Assembly: GCF_014145325.1 (NCBI RefSeq)
Contig: NZ_JACHTF010000022.1
Coordinates: 1 to 60,565, forward strand
Direction: 5' to 3'
DNA length: 60,565 bases
Source of the DNA: Marilutibacter spongiae
GTDB taxonomy: Bacteria; Pseudomonadota; Gammaproteobacteria; Xanthomonadales; Xanthomonadaceae
Part shown: piece after piece, positions 44,776-53,053 of the stretch
Layout of the letters: every line of letters begins with the position of its first letter
Position numbering within the stretch: position 1 is the first letter of the stretch
Notes under the pieces: generated by a model
Databases searched by the model: none
The model's input: the letters and a program-made list of their open reading frames with translations, nothing else
Told to the model about the DNA's origin: nothing
Made by a program: the position numbers and the translations under genes

Positions 44776-46845
44776 ATGTACGAATCCATCATCGAAGCCC
44801 TGCGCCGTGGCGCCGCCGCCGAGGCCCTGGCCGCCGCCCGGACCCTGGTCGAGGACCAGCCCCAGGACGCGACCGCGCACCGCCTGTTGGCGGCCGCGCT
44901 GCGCCAGGGCGGTGAGCGCGACGCCGCCCTGGCCGCCCTCGACCAGGCGATCGCCCTGGCGCCCGAGGACGCGCAACTGCACCTCGAGCGCGCCGGACTG
45001 ATGCTGGACGGGCGCCAGCTCGACGCGGCGCAGGCGGACCTGGCGAAGGCCGTGGGCCTGGACCCCAACCAGTTCCCGGCCTACATCCTGCAGGCGCAGC
45101 TCGCGCTCGGCCGCGGCGACCTCGAGCAGGCCGAAAGCCTCGCCCGGACGGCCGCGCGCATCGCCCCGGAGCATCCCCAGGTCGCGGCCGTCGAGGGCAC
45201 GATCGCGCTGCGTCGTGGCGACGCCGACCGCGCGCTGTCGATCCTGAGCCGCGCCAGCGAAAAGGCCCCGGACGAGCCGATCGTGCAACATGCGCTGGCC
45301 TTCGCCTACGCCGCCAAGGGGCATTTCGCCTTCGCCGAGCAGGCCTTCCGGCGCCTGCTCGAGGCCCGACCCACGGACGCGATGCGGGCCATGATCGCCG
45401 ACCTGGTGCGTCGCCAGGGCCGTCCCGGCGAAGCCGCCGACGAACTGCGGCCGCTGCTCGAGCGCGGCGACGCCTCGCCCGCGCTGAAGCGACTGGTCGG
45501 CGAGTTCGAGATGGACGCCGGTCGCCACGAGGCGGCGGCCGCCCTTCTGAAGGAGGTCGTGCTGGCCCAGCCCAACGACCGCCGCGCCGTCGCCAGCCTC
45601 ACCGATGCCTGGCGCCAGTCCGGCCGCGACGAGGAGGCCCGCGCGACCCTGGAAAGCCTGCTCGCCACTCACTCCACGCAGCCGGACCTGTGGTTCGCGC
45701 GCCTGCTGTTCGAGACATTCGCCGGCCCCGAGGCCGTGGCGATCGTCGAGCGCTGGATGCAGGCCATGCCCGACTACATCCCCGCGCTCGAGGCGCGGGC
45801 GACGATCCACCAGCAGCAGGGCGAGCTCGACCAGGCCGACGCGATCGCCCTGCGCATCACCGAGCTGCAGCCCGGCCACTCCTCGGCGGAGATGCGGGTG
45901 ATCGACGGGCTCATGCGCACCGATCCCGACGCCGCCGTGAACCGGGTGGAGAGCCTGCTGGCGCGCGCGAAGGACGAGAACGTCCGGAAGATGCTGCGGC
46001 AGCTGCTCGGCCGCACCTTCGATGCCGCCGGCCAGCCCGATGCCGCGGTGGCTACCTGGGCCGAACTGCATGCCGAGGCCGTGCCGCAGCGCCTGCCGCT
46101 GCCGCCGCAGAGCGACCACATCCCCGCTTGGCCGCCCATGGGCGCGCGGGCCGAGCAGGCGCCCGGCATGGTCTTCCTGTGGGGCGCGCCGGGATCGCTG
46201 GTCGAGCGTGTCGCGTTGACCCTCGACCACGCCCGCCTGCCGCTGCTGGCCGACCGTCTCGGCGCCAAGCCCCCGAGCGACCCGACCCAGCGCTACGGCA
46301 CCACCCAGGCGCTGCTCGACGGCGGCCTCGATCCTTCGTTCCTGGTCAGCCAATGGCGCGCCACGCTGGCATCGCGAGGCGTCCAGGACGGCCGCATCAT
46401 CGACTGGCTGCTTTGGTGGGACAACGCCCTGCTGCTGGCGCTGCGCCCGCACCTGCCCGACGCCCGGCTGATGTTCGTGATGCGCGATCCGCGCGACATG
46501 CTGGTCGACTGGCTGGCCTTCGGCGCGCCGGTGCCCTTCGCCCTGGCCTCGCCGGAGGAAGCGGCGGCGTGGATGGCGCGTCCGCTGGCGCAGATCGCCG
46601 AGCTGCACGAGCAGGACCTCTTCCGCCACAGCCTGCTGCGGATCGACGACATCGCCAACGATGGCGCGGCCATCGCGGCGCGGTTGGGCGAGGTGCTGGG
46701 CACCGAGGTGCGCGCATTGCCCACGGGTGCCCAGGGGCCCGACCGTTTTCCCGCCGGGCATTGGCGCCAGTACGCCGACGCCCTGGGCGAGGCCTTCGCG
46801 ATCCTGGCGCCGGTGGCGGTGCGCCTGGGCTATCCGGCCAGCTGA
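44776..46845 (+). CDS. TPR protein with degenerate sulfotransferase-like domain
   Basis: The 689-residue protein is a TPR array for the first 430 residues (for example AHRLLAAALRQGGERDAALA, ALRRGDADRALSILSRASEK). The last part has a sulfotransferase-like fold: FVMRDPRDMLVDWLAFG matches the second motif of that family. The expected phosphosulfate-binding loop (usually GxPRSGT) reads FLWGAPGSLVERVALTL at about 467-483, so its Arg/Ser/Gly/Thr core is lost. It is therefore probably not an active sulfotransferase. No partner is visible. Confidence 0.8.
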   Translation: MYESIIEALRRGAAAEALAAARTLVEDQPQDATAHRLLAAALRQGGERDAALAALDQAIALAPEDAQLHLERAGLMLDGRQLDAAQADLAKAVGLDPNQFPAYILQAQLALGRGDLEQAESLARTAARIAPEHPQVAAVEGTIALRRGDADRALSILSRASEKAPDEPIVQHALAFAYAAKGHFAFAEQAFRRLLEARPTDAMRAMIADLVRRQGRPGEAADELRPLLERGDASPALKRLVGEFEMDAGRHEAAAALLKEVVLAQPNDRRAVASLTDAWRQSGRDEEARATLESLLATHSTQPDLWFARLLFETFAGPEAVAIVERWMQAMPDYIPALEARATIHQQQGELDQADAIALRITELQPGHSSAEMRVIDGLMRTDPDAAVNRVESLLARAKDENVRKMLRQLLGRTFDAAGQPDAAVATWAELHAEAVPQRLPLPPQSDHIPAWPPMGARAEQAPGMVFLWGAPGSLVERVALTLDHARLPLLADRLGAKPPSDPTQRYGTTQALLDGGLDPSFLVSQWRATLASRGVQDGRIIDWLLWWDNALLLALRPHLPDARLMFVMRDPRDMLVDWLAFGAPVPFALASPEEAAAWMARPLAQIAELHEQDLFRHSLLRIDDIANDGAAIAARLGEVLGTEVRALPTGAQGPDRFPAGHWRQYADALGEAFAILAPVAVRLGYPAS

Positions 46846-46964
46846 TCGCCCGGCCCGGGTCGCGCCGCGTGCTCGCGGCGCAATGACGCCGGGTGCGGCA
46901 GGATCGCGGCTTCGACCTCAACGCCGCGAGCACGCCCCGCGGCCCCGTTCATTGGAGACAGTGC

Positions 46965-47591
46965 ATGAAGATCCGCAGCGACAGTTTCGACAACGGCAAG
47001 CCGATCCCGGCGGAGTTCGCCGCCGGCCAGCGCGAGGGAGACGGCGTCGGTTTCGCGTCCAACCGCAACCCGCACCTGGCCTGGAGCGACGTGCCGGAGG
47101 GCGCCCGCTCCCTGGTCCTGCTGTGCATCGACACCGATGCGCCGACCGTCCCCGGCATGGCGGGCAAGCCCGGCGTGGAGATTCCCGTCGACCAGCCACG
47201 CGCGGATTTCGTCCACTGGGCCATGGTCGACCTGCCGCCGGGCCTGGACGCGATCGCCGCGGGCAGTTGCAGCGACGGCGTGGTCGCGCACGGCAAGACC
47301 GATCCGGACGGACCGGAGGGCGCCCGCCAGGGACTGAACGACTACACCGGCTGGTTCGCCGGCGACGCCGACCTGGAGGGCCGCTGGCACGGCTACGACG
47401 GCCCGTTCCCGCCGCCGAACGACCTGCGCGTGCACCGCTATTTCTTCCGCCTGTTCGCGCTCGACGTGGCGCGGCTGCCGGTGGACGACGGATTCACCGC
47501 CGCCGATGTCTTCGCGGCCATGCATGGCCACGTGCTGGCCGAAGCATCGGTGCACGGCACCTATACGCTCAACCCCGCCGTCGCGGCCTGA
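46965..47591 (+). CDS. PEBP-family (YbhB/YbcL-like) protein
   Basis: The 208-residue protein is a phosphatidylethanolamine-binding-protein relative: NPHLAWSDVPEGARSLVLL, the CIDTDAP motif, DFVHWAMVDLP and a C-terminal RYFFRLFALD. It lacks a signal peptide, so it is cytoplasmic. Bacterial members have no settled role. A GGAGA site lies seven bases before the start. Confidence 0.9.
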   Translation: MKIRSDSFDNGKPIPAEFAAGQREGDGVGFASNRNPHLAWSDVPEGARSLVLLCIDTDAPTVPGMAGKPGVEIPVDQPRADFVHWAMVDLPPGLDAIAAGSCSDGVVAHGKTDPDGPEGARQGLNDYTGWFAGDADLEGRWHGYDGPFPPPNDLRVHRYFFRLFALDVARLPVDDGFTAADVFAAMHGHVLAEASVHGTYTLNPAVAA

Positions 47592-47621
47592 GCGCGTCCG
47601 GGCCGGTCCCGTCGGCGTGTT

Positions 47622-48434
47622 TCAGCCGCCGGCGGGCAGCCACAGCAGCAGCGCCGCGCCCAGCGCGATCCGGTATGCAGCGAACACGGTGTAACGGTGC
47701 TGCTTGATGTAACCCAGCAACCAGCGCACCACCACGAAGCCGGTCGCGGCCGCGGCGACGAACGCCAGGCCCAGCTCGCCCCAGGCCTCGGGCTGCGCGC
47801 CGCCGTCCATCAGGTGTTCCAGCAGCGCATAGCCGCTGGCCGCGAACATGGTCGGGATGCCGACCAGGAACACGAACTCGGTCGCCGCCGAACGCTGCCC
47901 GGTCCCGGCCAGCATCGCCATGAAGATCGCCGCCGCCGATCGCGAGGTGCCCGGGAAGACGCCCGCGACCACCTGCGCCAGCCCCACCAGGATCGCCACC
48001 GTCCAGGTGATCTCGCTGCTGGGTGCCCGGCGCTCGGCCAGGCGTTCGGCGACCAGCATCCACACGCCGCCCAGGATCAGCGCGGTCGCCACCGGCGACA
48101 CCGTCTCGGGCAGTTCCCAGCCGGCCAGGCGCACCGGCAGGCCCACGACCGCCGTGACCAGGAAGGCGACGGCGATGCGCGCCAGGTATTGCCGGTTGGC
48201 GGGCTCGCGCAGGCCGGTCGCCAGCGACCACAGCCGTTGCCGGAACACCAGCGTGATCGCGATGATCGCGCCGGCCTGGATGACGATGTTGAACAGGTCC
48301 GAGCGCGGCCCGAGCCAGTGCTGCGCGATCAGCAGGTGGCCGGTGCTGGAGACGGGCAGGAACTCGGTCAGTCCCTCGAGGATGCCCAGCAGGAGGGCGG
48401 ACAGCAGGTCGGAAACGGCGGCGTGGCTGGGCAT
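47622..48434 (-). CDS. uppP: Undecaprenyl-diphosphatase
   Basis: The 270-residue inner-membrane enzyme recycles the undecaprenyl carrier of cell-wall synthesis. The two BacA/UppP motifs are intact: EGLTEFLPVSSTGHLLIAQH and VVAGVFPGTSRSAAAIFMAM. About seven hydrophobic helices are present. Overproduction in other bacteria gives bacitracin tolerance. It is divergent from the second glucokinase gene. Confidence 0.95.
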   Translation of the reverse strand: MPSHAAVSDLLSALLLGILEGLTEFLPVSSTGHLLIAQHWLGPRSDLFNIVIQAGAIIAITLVFRQRLWSLATGLREPANRQYLARIAVAFLVTAVVGLPVRLAGWELPETVSPVATALILGGVWMLVAERLAERRAPSSEITWTVAILVGLAQVVAGVFPGTSRSAAAIFMAMLAGTGQRSAATEFVFLVGIPTMFAASGYALLEHLMDGGAQPEAWGELGLAFVAAAATGFVVVRWLLGYIKQHRYTVFAAYRIALGAALLLWLPAGG

Positions 48435-48508
48435 TCAACGGGCTCCCGGGCAGGCCCGCTAGCATAGGCGAGCGCGGGCGCCGACGTCATCGACGTGGCG
48501 CGCGTGCG

Positions 48509-48522
48509 TGCAAACGTATGCA
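48509..48522. promoter_or_regulatory. TGCAAACGTATGCA operator upstream of glucokinase
   Basis: This 14-base near-palindrome has the TGnA-ACGT-TnCA form of LacI-family operators for malto-oligosaccharide genes. It lies 56 bases before the glucokinase start. Two variants occur in the divergent control region of the TonB receptor and amylase (52924-52958). The common regulator is not encoded in the window. Confidence 0.7.
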
Positions 48523-48577
48523 GGATGAGGTCGGGCGCGCGAGCGTTTAGGCTTGGCATCCACACAGGAGTGACTGG

Positions 48578-49585
48578 ATGAGCGCTGCCCCGGACCCGAC
48601 GCCGCACGACCGCGAAGCGGACTGGATCCTCGTCGCCGACGTGGGCGGCACCAATGCCCGCTTCGCCCTGGTCGACGGCCATGGCGTGGCGCCGGTCCTG
48701 CAACAGCCCCGCGCGCTGCGAAATGCCGATTACGCAAGCCTCCAGCATGCGGCGGAACACTATCTGCAACTCACCGGCGCCCGGCCGCGCCGCGCCGCCA
48801 TCGCCGTGGCCTCGCCCGTCGGCCATGACGAGATCCGCCTGACCAACCGCGCCTGGTCGTTCAACCGCTCCGAGTTGCGCAGCGGCCTGGGCGTGGAGGC
48901 GCTGGTCCTGGTCAACGACTTCGGTGCGGTCGCCCGTGCCGTCCCCGCCCTGGGCGATGACGACCGGGTCCACCTGCATGGGCCGGTCGAAGCACTGCGG
49001 CAAGGGCCGGTCAGCGTGCTGGGACCGGGTACGGGCCTGGGCGTGGGGCTGCTGGTGGGGTCGGCGTCCAAGGGCTGGGAAGTGGTGGAGACCGAGGGCG
49101 GCCACGGCAGCTTCGCGCCGCTCGATGCCGAGGAAGAGGCGATCGCCCGCTGGCTGGTCGCGCGCTACGGCCGTGCCTCCAACGAGCGCCTGTTATGCGG
49201 CGAGGGCCTGGCCTGCATCGACGCGGTCCTGCGCGGCGAACCGCCGACCCGGGAGGCGGTGTCACGCAAGCCCGCGGACGTCGTCGCGCTTGCCCTCGAC
49301 GGCCACGATACCGAGGCCCGGCGCGCGCTGGCCCGCTTCTGCGCGGTGCTGGGCAGCGTCGCCGGCGACATCGCGCTGGTGCAGGGCGCGCGCTGCGTGG
49401 CCATCGCCGGCGGCATGGTCCCGCGCTTCCTGCCCTTCCTGCGCGCAAGCGCGTTCCGCGAGCGCTTCCTCGACAAGGGGCGGTTCTCGGTCTATCTCGA
49501 AGCGTTGGCGATCCAGGTCGTCACCCATCCGTATCCGGGGCTGCTGGGCGCGGCGATGTCGATGCAGGACACCGGCTGGGGCTGA
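48578..49585 (+). CDS. glk: Glucokinase
   Basis: The 335-residue enzyme phosphorylates glucose with ATP. The family motifs are ILVADVGGTNARFALVD, VLGPGTGLGVGLLV and CVAIAGGMVPRFLPFL. Its proximity to the amylase/receptor pair and the shared operator suggest that it handles glucose from starch breakdown. It differs in detail from the kinase at 19591 (for example GGTNARFAL against GGTHTRVGL), which is likely the GlcNAc enzyme. A CAGGAG site precedes the ATG. Confidence 0.93.
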   Translation: MSAAPDPTPHDREADWILVADVGGTNARFALVDGHGVAPVLQQPRALRNADYASLQHAAEHYLQLTGARPRRAAIAVASPVGHDEIRLTNRAWSFNRSELRSGLGVEALVLVNDFGAVARAVPALGDDDRVHLHGPVEALRQGPVSVLGPGTGLGVGLLVGSASKGWEVVETEGGHGSFAPLDAEEEAIARWLVARYGRASNERLLCGEGLACIDAVLRGEPPTREAVSRKPADVVALALDGHDTEARRALARFCAVLGSVAGDIALVQGARCVAIAGGMVPRFLPFLRASAFRERFLDKGRFSVYLEALAIQVVTHPYPGLLGAAMSMQDTGWG

Positions 49586-49639
49586 GTCGCATGCCGATGC
49601 GCCTGGCGAACCCCGCGCTCGCCGGGAGCGTCGTGCATC

Positions 49640-49768
49640 GATGGGTTTCGCCTTCGGCTCTACCCATCCTACGGCGCTGCAACCGCGTAGCCCGGGTAAG
49701 GCCGAAGGCCGAAGCCGATACGCCCGCGATCCACAAGTCGCCATCCCAGCGGGCGCTGGGATCCAGCC
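49640..49768. repeat. Composite repeat cluster, copy 3
   Basis: A REP half GATGGGTTTCGCCTTCGGC with CTACCCATCCTAC (49640-49672) is followed by CGCGTAGCCCGGGTAAGG (49685 onward) and a hairpin ATCCCAGC/GCTGGGAT module (about 49743-49763) in reverse orientation to that at 27.1 and 27.4 kb. The order of modules is the same as in the 27-kb clusters. No gene is supported in 49586-49977 besides this repeat and the terminator. Confidence 0.8.
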
Positions 49769-49921
49769 TCTGGCTTTTCCACGCAAGCTGTCGTCGGAGC
49801 CGTCCCGACGCCCGTGCAGGCGCGCGGCGCGCCCCTGGAAACCCGCCTTCCCTCGAGCGGTGATCGCACGAACGCTCCCATCCAGCGCTCGCATCGCGCC
49901 CGATCCTCGCGGGCCCGGCAT

Positions 49922-49949
49922 AAAAAACCCCGCCGGAAGGCCGGCGGGG
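49922..49949 (-). terminator. Rho-independent terminator of the TonB receptor
   Basis: On the minus strand, arms CCCCGCCGG and CCGGCGGGG (49941-49949 and 49928-49936) close a four-base loop and are followed by a run of six T (49927-49922). It lies 28 bases after the receptor stop and is a strong terminator. Confidence 0.92.
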
Positions 49950-49977
49950 CGGGATCGGAATCCAAGGGAGAGCGGTA

Positions 49978-52752
49978 TCAGAACTTCACGTTGAGCCCGA
50001 CCAGGTAGGTGCGGCCCCATTCGATGTATTCCAGCGGGCGGTCCTTGCTGCCGGCGTAGGTCTGGTAGGGCGAGTTGGTCAGGTTCTGCGCCTGCAGCAG
50101 CAGGCTCAGGCCGCCCAGGCTGCTGGTTTCCGGGAACGTGTAGCTGACCTGGGCGTCGATGATGTCCTCGCCGACCACGTAGCGCAGGGTCCGGTTGCCG
50201 GCGAAGTTGCCGATCTCGCCGATGAAGTCCGAACGCTTGCGCTGGCTGACGCGGGCCTCGAAACCGCTGCGCTCGAAGTACGCCGTCAGGTTGTACACCT
50301 CGTCCGACAGCCCGGGCAGGCTGATCGGGCCGCTGCCGACGCTGCTGGCGCTTTCCGGGTCGCGGATCTCGATGTCGCTGTCGTTGAAGCTGGCGCTGGC
50401 GATGACGCCGAAGCCGCGCAGCGGCTCCCACAGCAGGTCCAGCGGCAGCGACGCGGTGAGCTCCAAGCCCTGCAGGGTGCCGCCCTGGCCGTTGAACGGC
50501 GCGGTGAAATTGCCGGTGGTCTGCACCGGCGGCGAACCCGGTGGCGGCACGTAGTCGGCGACCAGCGCGCTGAAGTCGTAGTCGTCGCGGGTCTGGGTGT
50601 AGATGTAGCTGCGCAGGTCCTTGTAGAAGTACGCCGCCGCCACGTAGGCGCGGTTGCCGAAGTACTTCTCGTAGGAGATGTCGAGCGCGTTGGCCTTCCA
50701 CGGATCCAGCTGCGGGTTGCCGCCGCTGGCGCCGGGGCGACCAGTGGAGGTGTCGACGCCGAACTCCAGCGAAGCGCGCATCTGGTCCACGCGCGCGCGC
50801 GCCAGCTGGCGCGCGAGGGCGAAGCGCACGGTCTGCTCGTGGGGGAGCTCGAAGGCCAGGTTGAGGCTCGGCAGCACGTCGGTGTAGGTCTTGCCGTCTT
50901 CGAACGGACGCACGTTGCTGCCGGCGGGCTGGGTGCCGTCCCAGTAGTTCGCGTTCGAGGACTGGTCGGTGTGCTGGACCTGCACGCCGATGTTGCCGCG
51001 CACCGGCACCGAGCCCCATTGGGTGTTGATGTCGGCCTGCACGTAGCCGGTGGTGATCTGCTCGTTCACCGTCCACGCCTTGGACACCAGGTAGGACGCG
51101 TCCGAGTTCGGCGCGAAGGTCATGTAGCGCGCGACCGCGCCGGGCACGTTCCACGACGGGATGAAGCCCACGCCCGCGAAGCCCAGGTCCACCAGTCCGT
51201 ACTGCAGGTCGGCGCCGATCGTGGTGTCGCCCTGCGGGCCCAGGTTGATGTTGCCCTCGGGCTGGGTCTTGCTCTTCTCGCGGTCGGCATAGTTCACGCC
51301 GAACTCGATGTCGGACAGCCAACCCAGCATTTCCGGCGCGGGCAGCAGGGCCGATACGCGGTAGCCGCGCAGCTCGTCCTCGACCTGGGGCACCTTGCCG
51401 TAGCCGGAACCGTAGATGGTGTTGGTCAGGAACAGCGTGTCCGGATTGGAATAATCCAGACCCGGCACCAGTTGCGAGAAATCGCTGTTCGAATAGTCCA
51501 GCTGCAGGGTGTCGAGTTGCGGCATCGGCGCCAGCTGGGTGTTGTTCTCCAGGTTGATCTCGTCGCGGGTAGCCTTGGAGTAGCTGACGTCGGCGACGAT
51601 CTGCGCCATGCCGACGTTGAACTCATTGTTCCAGCCGAACGCGTCGATCTCGTCCTCGCGCTTGTTGTACATGCCGCGCACCAGCGGGTACAGGCCACTC
51701 GCGGTGCCGCCGGTGAAGGTGCCGTTGCCGTTCACCTCGGGGTTGGTGATCTGCAGGCCCGGCGCGTAGCCGCCGTTGTAGTTGCCCAGGTTGACCTCGA
51801 ACTGGTTGGCCGTGTCGACCTGTTCGGCTTCGGAGTGGAACAGGTCCAGGGTGCTGTTCCAGGCGTTGGACGGGCGGTACTGCAGGGTCGCCATCACGCC
51901 GTCGCGTTCGGTACGGCCGGTGCGGCGCAGCGCCTTGATGCCATCGGAATACCACGTGCCGCCGGCCACGCCGGGACGCCAGCCGTCGCCCAGCTGCTGC
52001 CAGGGCTCATAAAGACCGACCTGGTTCTCCTGGATCGGCGTCTCGGTGTGCGAATAGCCGATCGACAGGCCCAGGGTGTTGTCCAGGAACTGGCCGATGT
52101 AGCTGGCGTTGATGCGGTTGCCGTCCTCGTCCGCGTTCGCGGCCGAGCCCAGCGAATTGCGCTGCAGGCGGCCGCCGGCGGCCACCACCGTCTCGCTGTA
52201 GCTGAGCGGACGCACGGTGCGCATGTCGATCGTGCCCGACAGGCCCTGGCCGACGAGCGCGGCGTCGGGCGTCTTGTAGATGGTCACGCCGTTGAACAGC
52301 TCGGAGGGGTATTGGTCGAACTCGACGCTGCGGTTGTCGCCGGTGCTCACCATCTCGCGCCCGTTCAGCAGGGTCGTGGCGAAGTCCGGCGACAGGCCGC
52401 GGACGCTGATCACCTGCGCGCGGCCGGCGACGCGCTGTGCGCTCAGGCCCGGCAGGCGGGCGAGGGATTCGGCGATGCTGATGTCGGGCAGCTTGCCGAT
52501 GTCCTCGGCGGAGATCGCCTCGACGATCGAGGTGGACTCGCGCTTGGTCGAGATCGCGCTCTCGATGGCGGCGCGGATGCCGGTGACGACCACGCTGTCG
52601 AGCGTGGTCGCGTCTTCGTTCCCGTCGGGGGTCCCGGTCTCGTCGGTCTCGCTGGCAGGCTCGGCCACGGACTGTGCCTGGACGCCCGCGGCCATCAGCA
52701 GCGTCGCCGAAGCCAGCGCCGCGCTGAGTAGATTACGCCTGAGTTGCAACAT
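49978..52752 (-). CDS. TonB-dependent outer-membrane receptor (malto-oligosaccharide type)
   Basis: The 924-residue receptor has a signal peptide (1-27) and a TonB-box-like LDSVVVTGIR, then a plug (IAESLARLPGLSAQRVAGRA, ISVRGLSPDFATTLLNGRE) and a beta-barrel ending in VGLNVKF. A GGAGGGGAAG site precedes the ATG at 52752; the open frame beyond it is spurious. It diverges from the amylase gene with operator sites between, so it probably imports maltodextrins released by the amylase. It is related in sequence style to the receptor at 20727. Confidence 0.92.
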   Translation of the reverse strand: MLQLRRNLLSAALASATLLMAAGVQAQSVAEPASETDETGTPDGNEDATTLDSVVVTGIRAAIESAISTKRESTSIVEAISAEDIGKLPDISIAESLARLPGLSAQRVAGRAQVISVRGLSPDFATTLLNGREMVSTGDNRSVEFDQYPSELFNGVTIYKTPDAALVGQGLSGTIDMRTVRPLSYSETVVAAGGRLQRNSLGSAANADEDGNRINASYIGQFLDNTLGLSIGYSHTETPIQENQVGLYEPWQQLGDGWRPGVAGGTWYSDGIKALRRTGRTERDGVMATLQYRPSNAWNSTLDLFHSEAEQVDTANQFEVNLGNYNGGYAPGLQITNPEVNGNGTFTGGTASGLYPLVRGMYNKREDEIDAFGWNNEFNVGMAQIVADVSYSKATRDEINLENNTQLAPMPQLDTLQLDYSNSDFSQLVPGLDYSNPDTLFLTNTIYGSGYGKVPQVEDELRGYRVSALLPAPEMLGWLSDIEFGVNYADREKSKTQPEGNINLGPQGDTTIGADLQYGLVDLGFAGVGFIPSWNVPGAVARYMTFAPNSDASYLVSKAWTVNEQITTGYVQADINTQWGSVPVRGNIGVQVQHTDQSSNANYWDGTQPAGSNVRPFEDGKTYTDVLPSLNLAFELPHEQTVRFALARQLARARVDQMRASLEFGVDTSTGRPGASGGNPQLDPWKANALDISYEKYFGNRAYVAAAYFYKDLRSYIYTQTRDDYDFSALVADYVPPPGSPPVQTTGNFTAPFNGQGGTLQGLELTASLPLDLLWEPLRGFGVIASASFNDSDIEIRDPESASSVGSGPISLPGLSDEVYNLTAYFERSGFEARVSQRKRSDFIGEIGNFAGNRTLRYVVGEDIIDAQVSYTFPETSSLGGLSLLLQAQNLTNSPYQTYAGSKDRPLEYIEWGRTYLVGLNVKF

Positions 52753-52923
52753 GCTTCCCCTCCACACGGTTGGTAGTGGTTGCCGGTGGGGTGAACGCCG
52801 GGCGACTGTCGCGCCCTTGTTCCGGCAGACCTCGATTTCACGCCTTCCCCGCGACGCACCGAACGGCGTCGCCATCGTGGCGTGGGGCGATAGTAGACGC
52901 GGGTGCAACTGCACAAACGATCC

Positions 52924-52958
52924 TGCAAACGTATTCACGGCGGCTGAAGACGTATGCA
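52924..52958. promoter_or_regulatory. Paired TGnAnACGTATnCA operators between TonB receptor and amylase
   Basis: TGCAAACGTATTCA (52924-52937) and TGAAGACGTATGCA (52945-52958) are two variants of the same 14-base palindrome, their starts 21 bases apart (two helical turns). Their consensus matches the glucokinase site at 48509-48522. The spacing favours a dimer-of-dimers LacI repressor controlling both divergent genes. The rest of 52753-53053 holds only the two gene leaders. Confidence 0.75.
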
Positions 52959-53053
52959 GCGGATCGACGGTGTCGGCGGCATGGAATAGTGATCCCCGAC
53001 GAACGGCGGCCCGTGACCGGGACCCTCGCCGTGGATGCACCGGGGGAGGTGGG

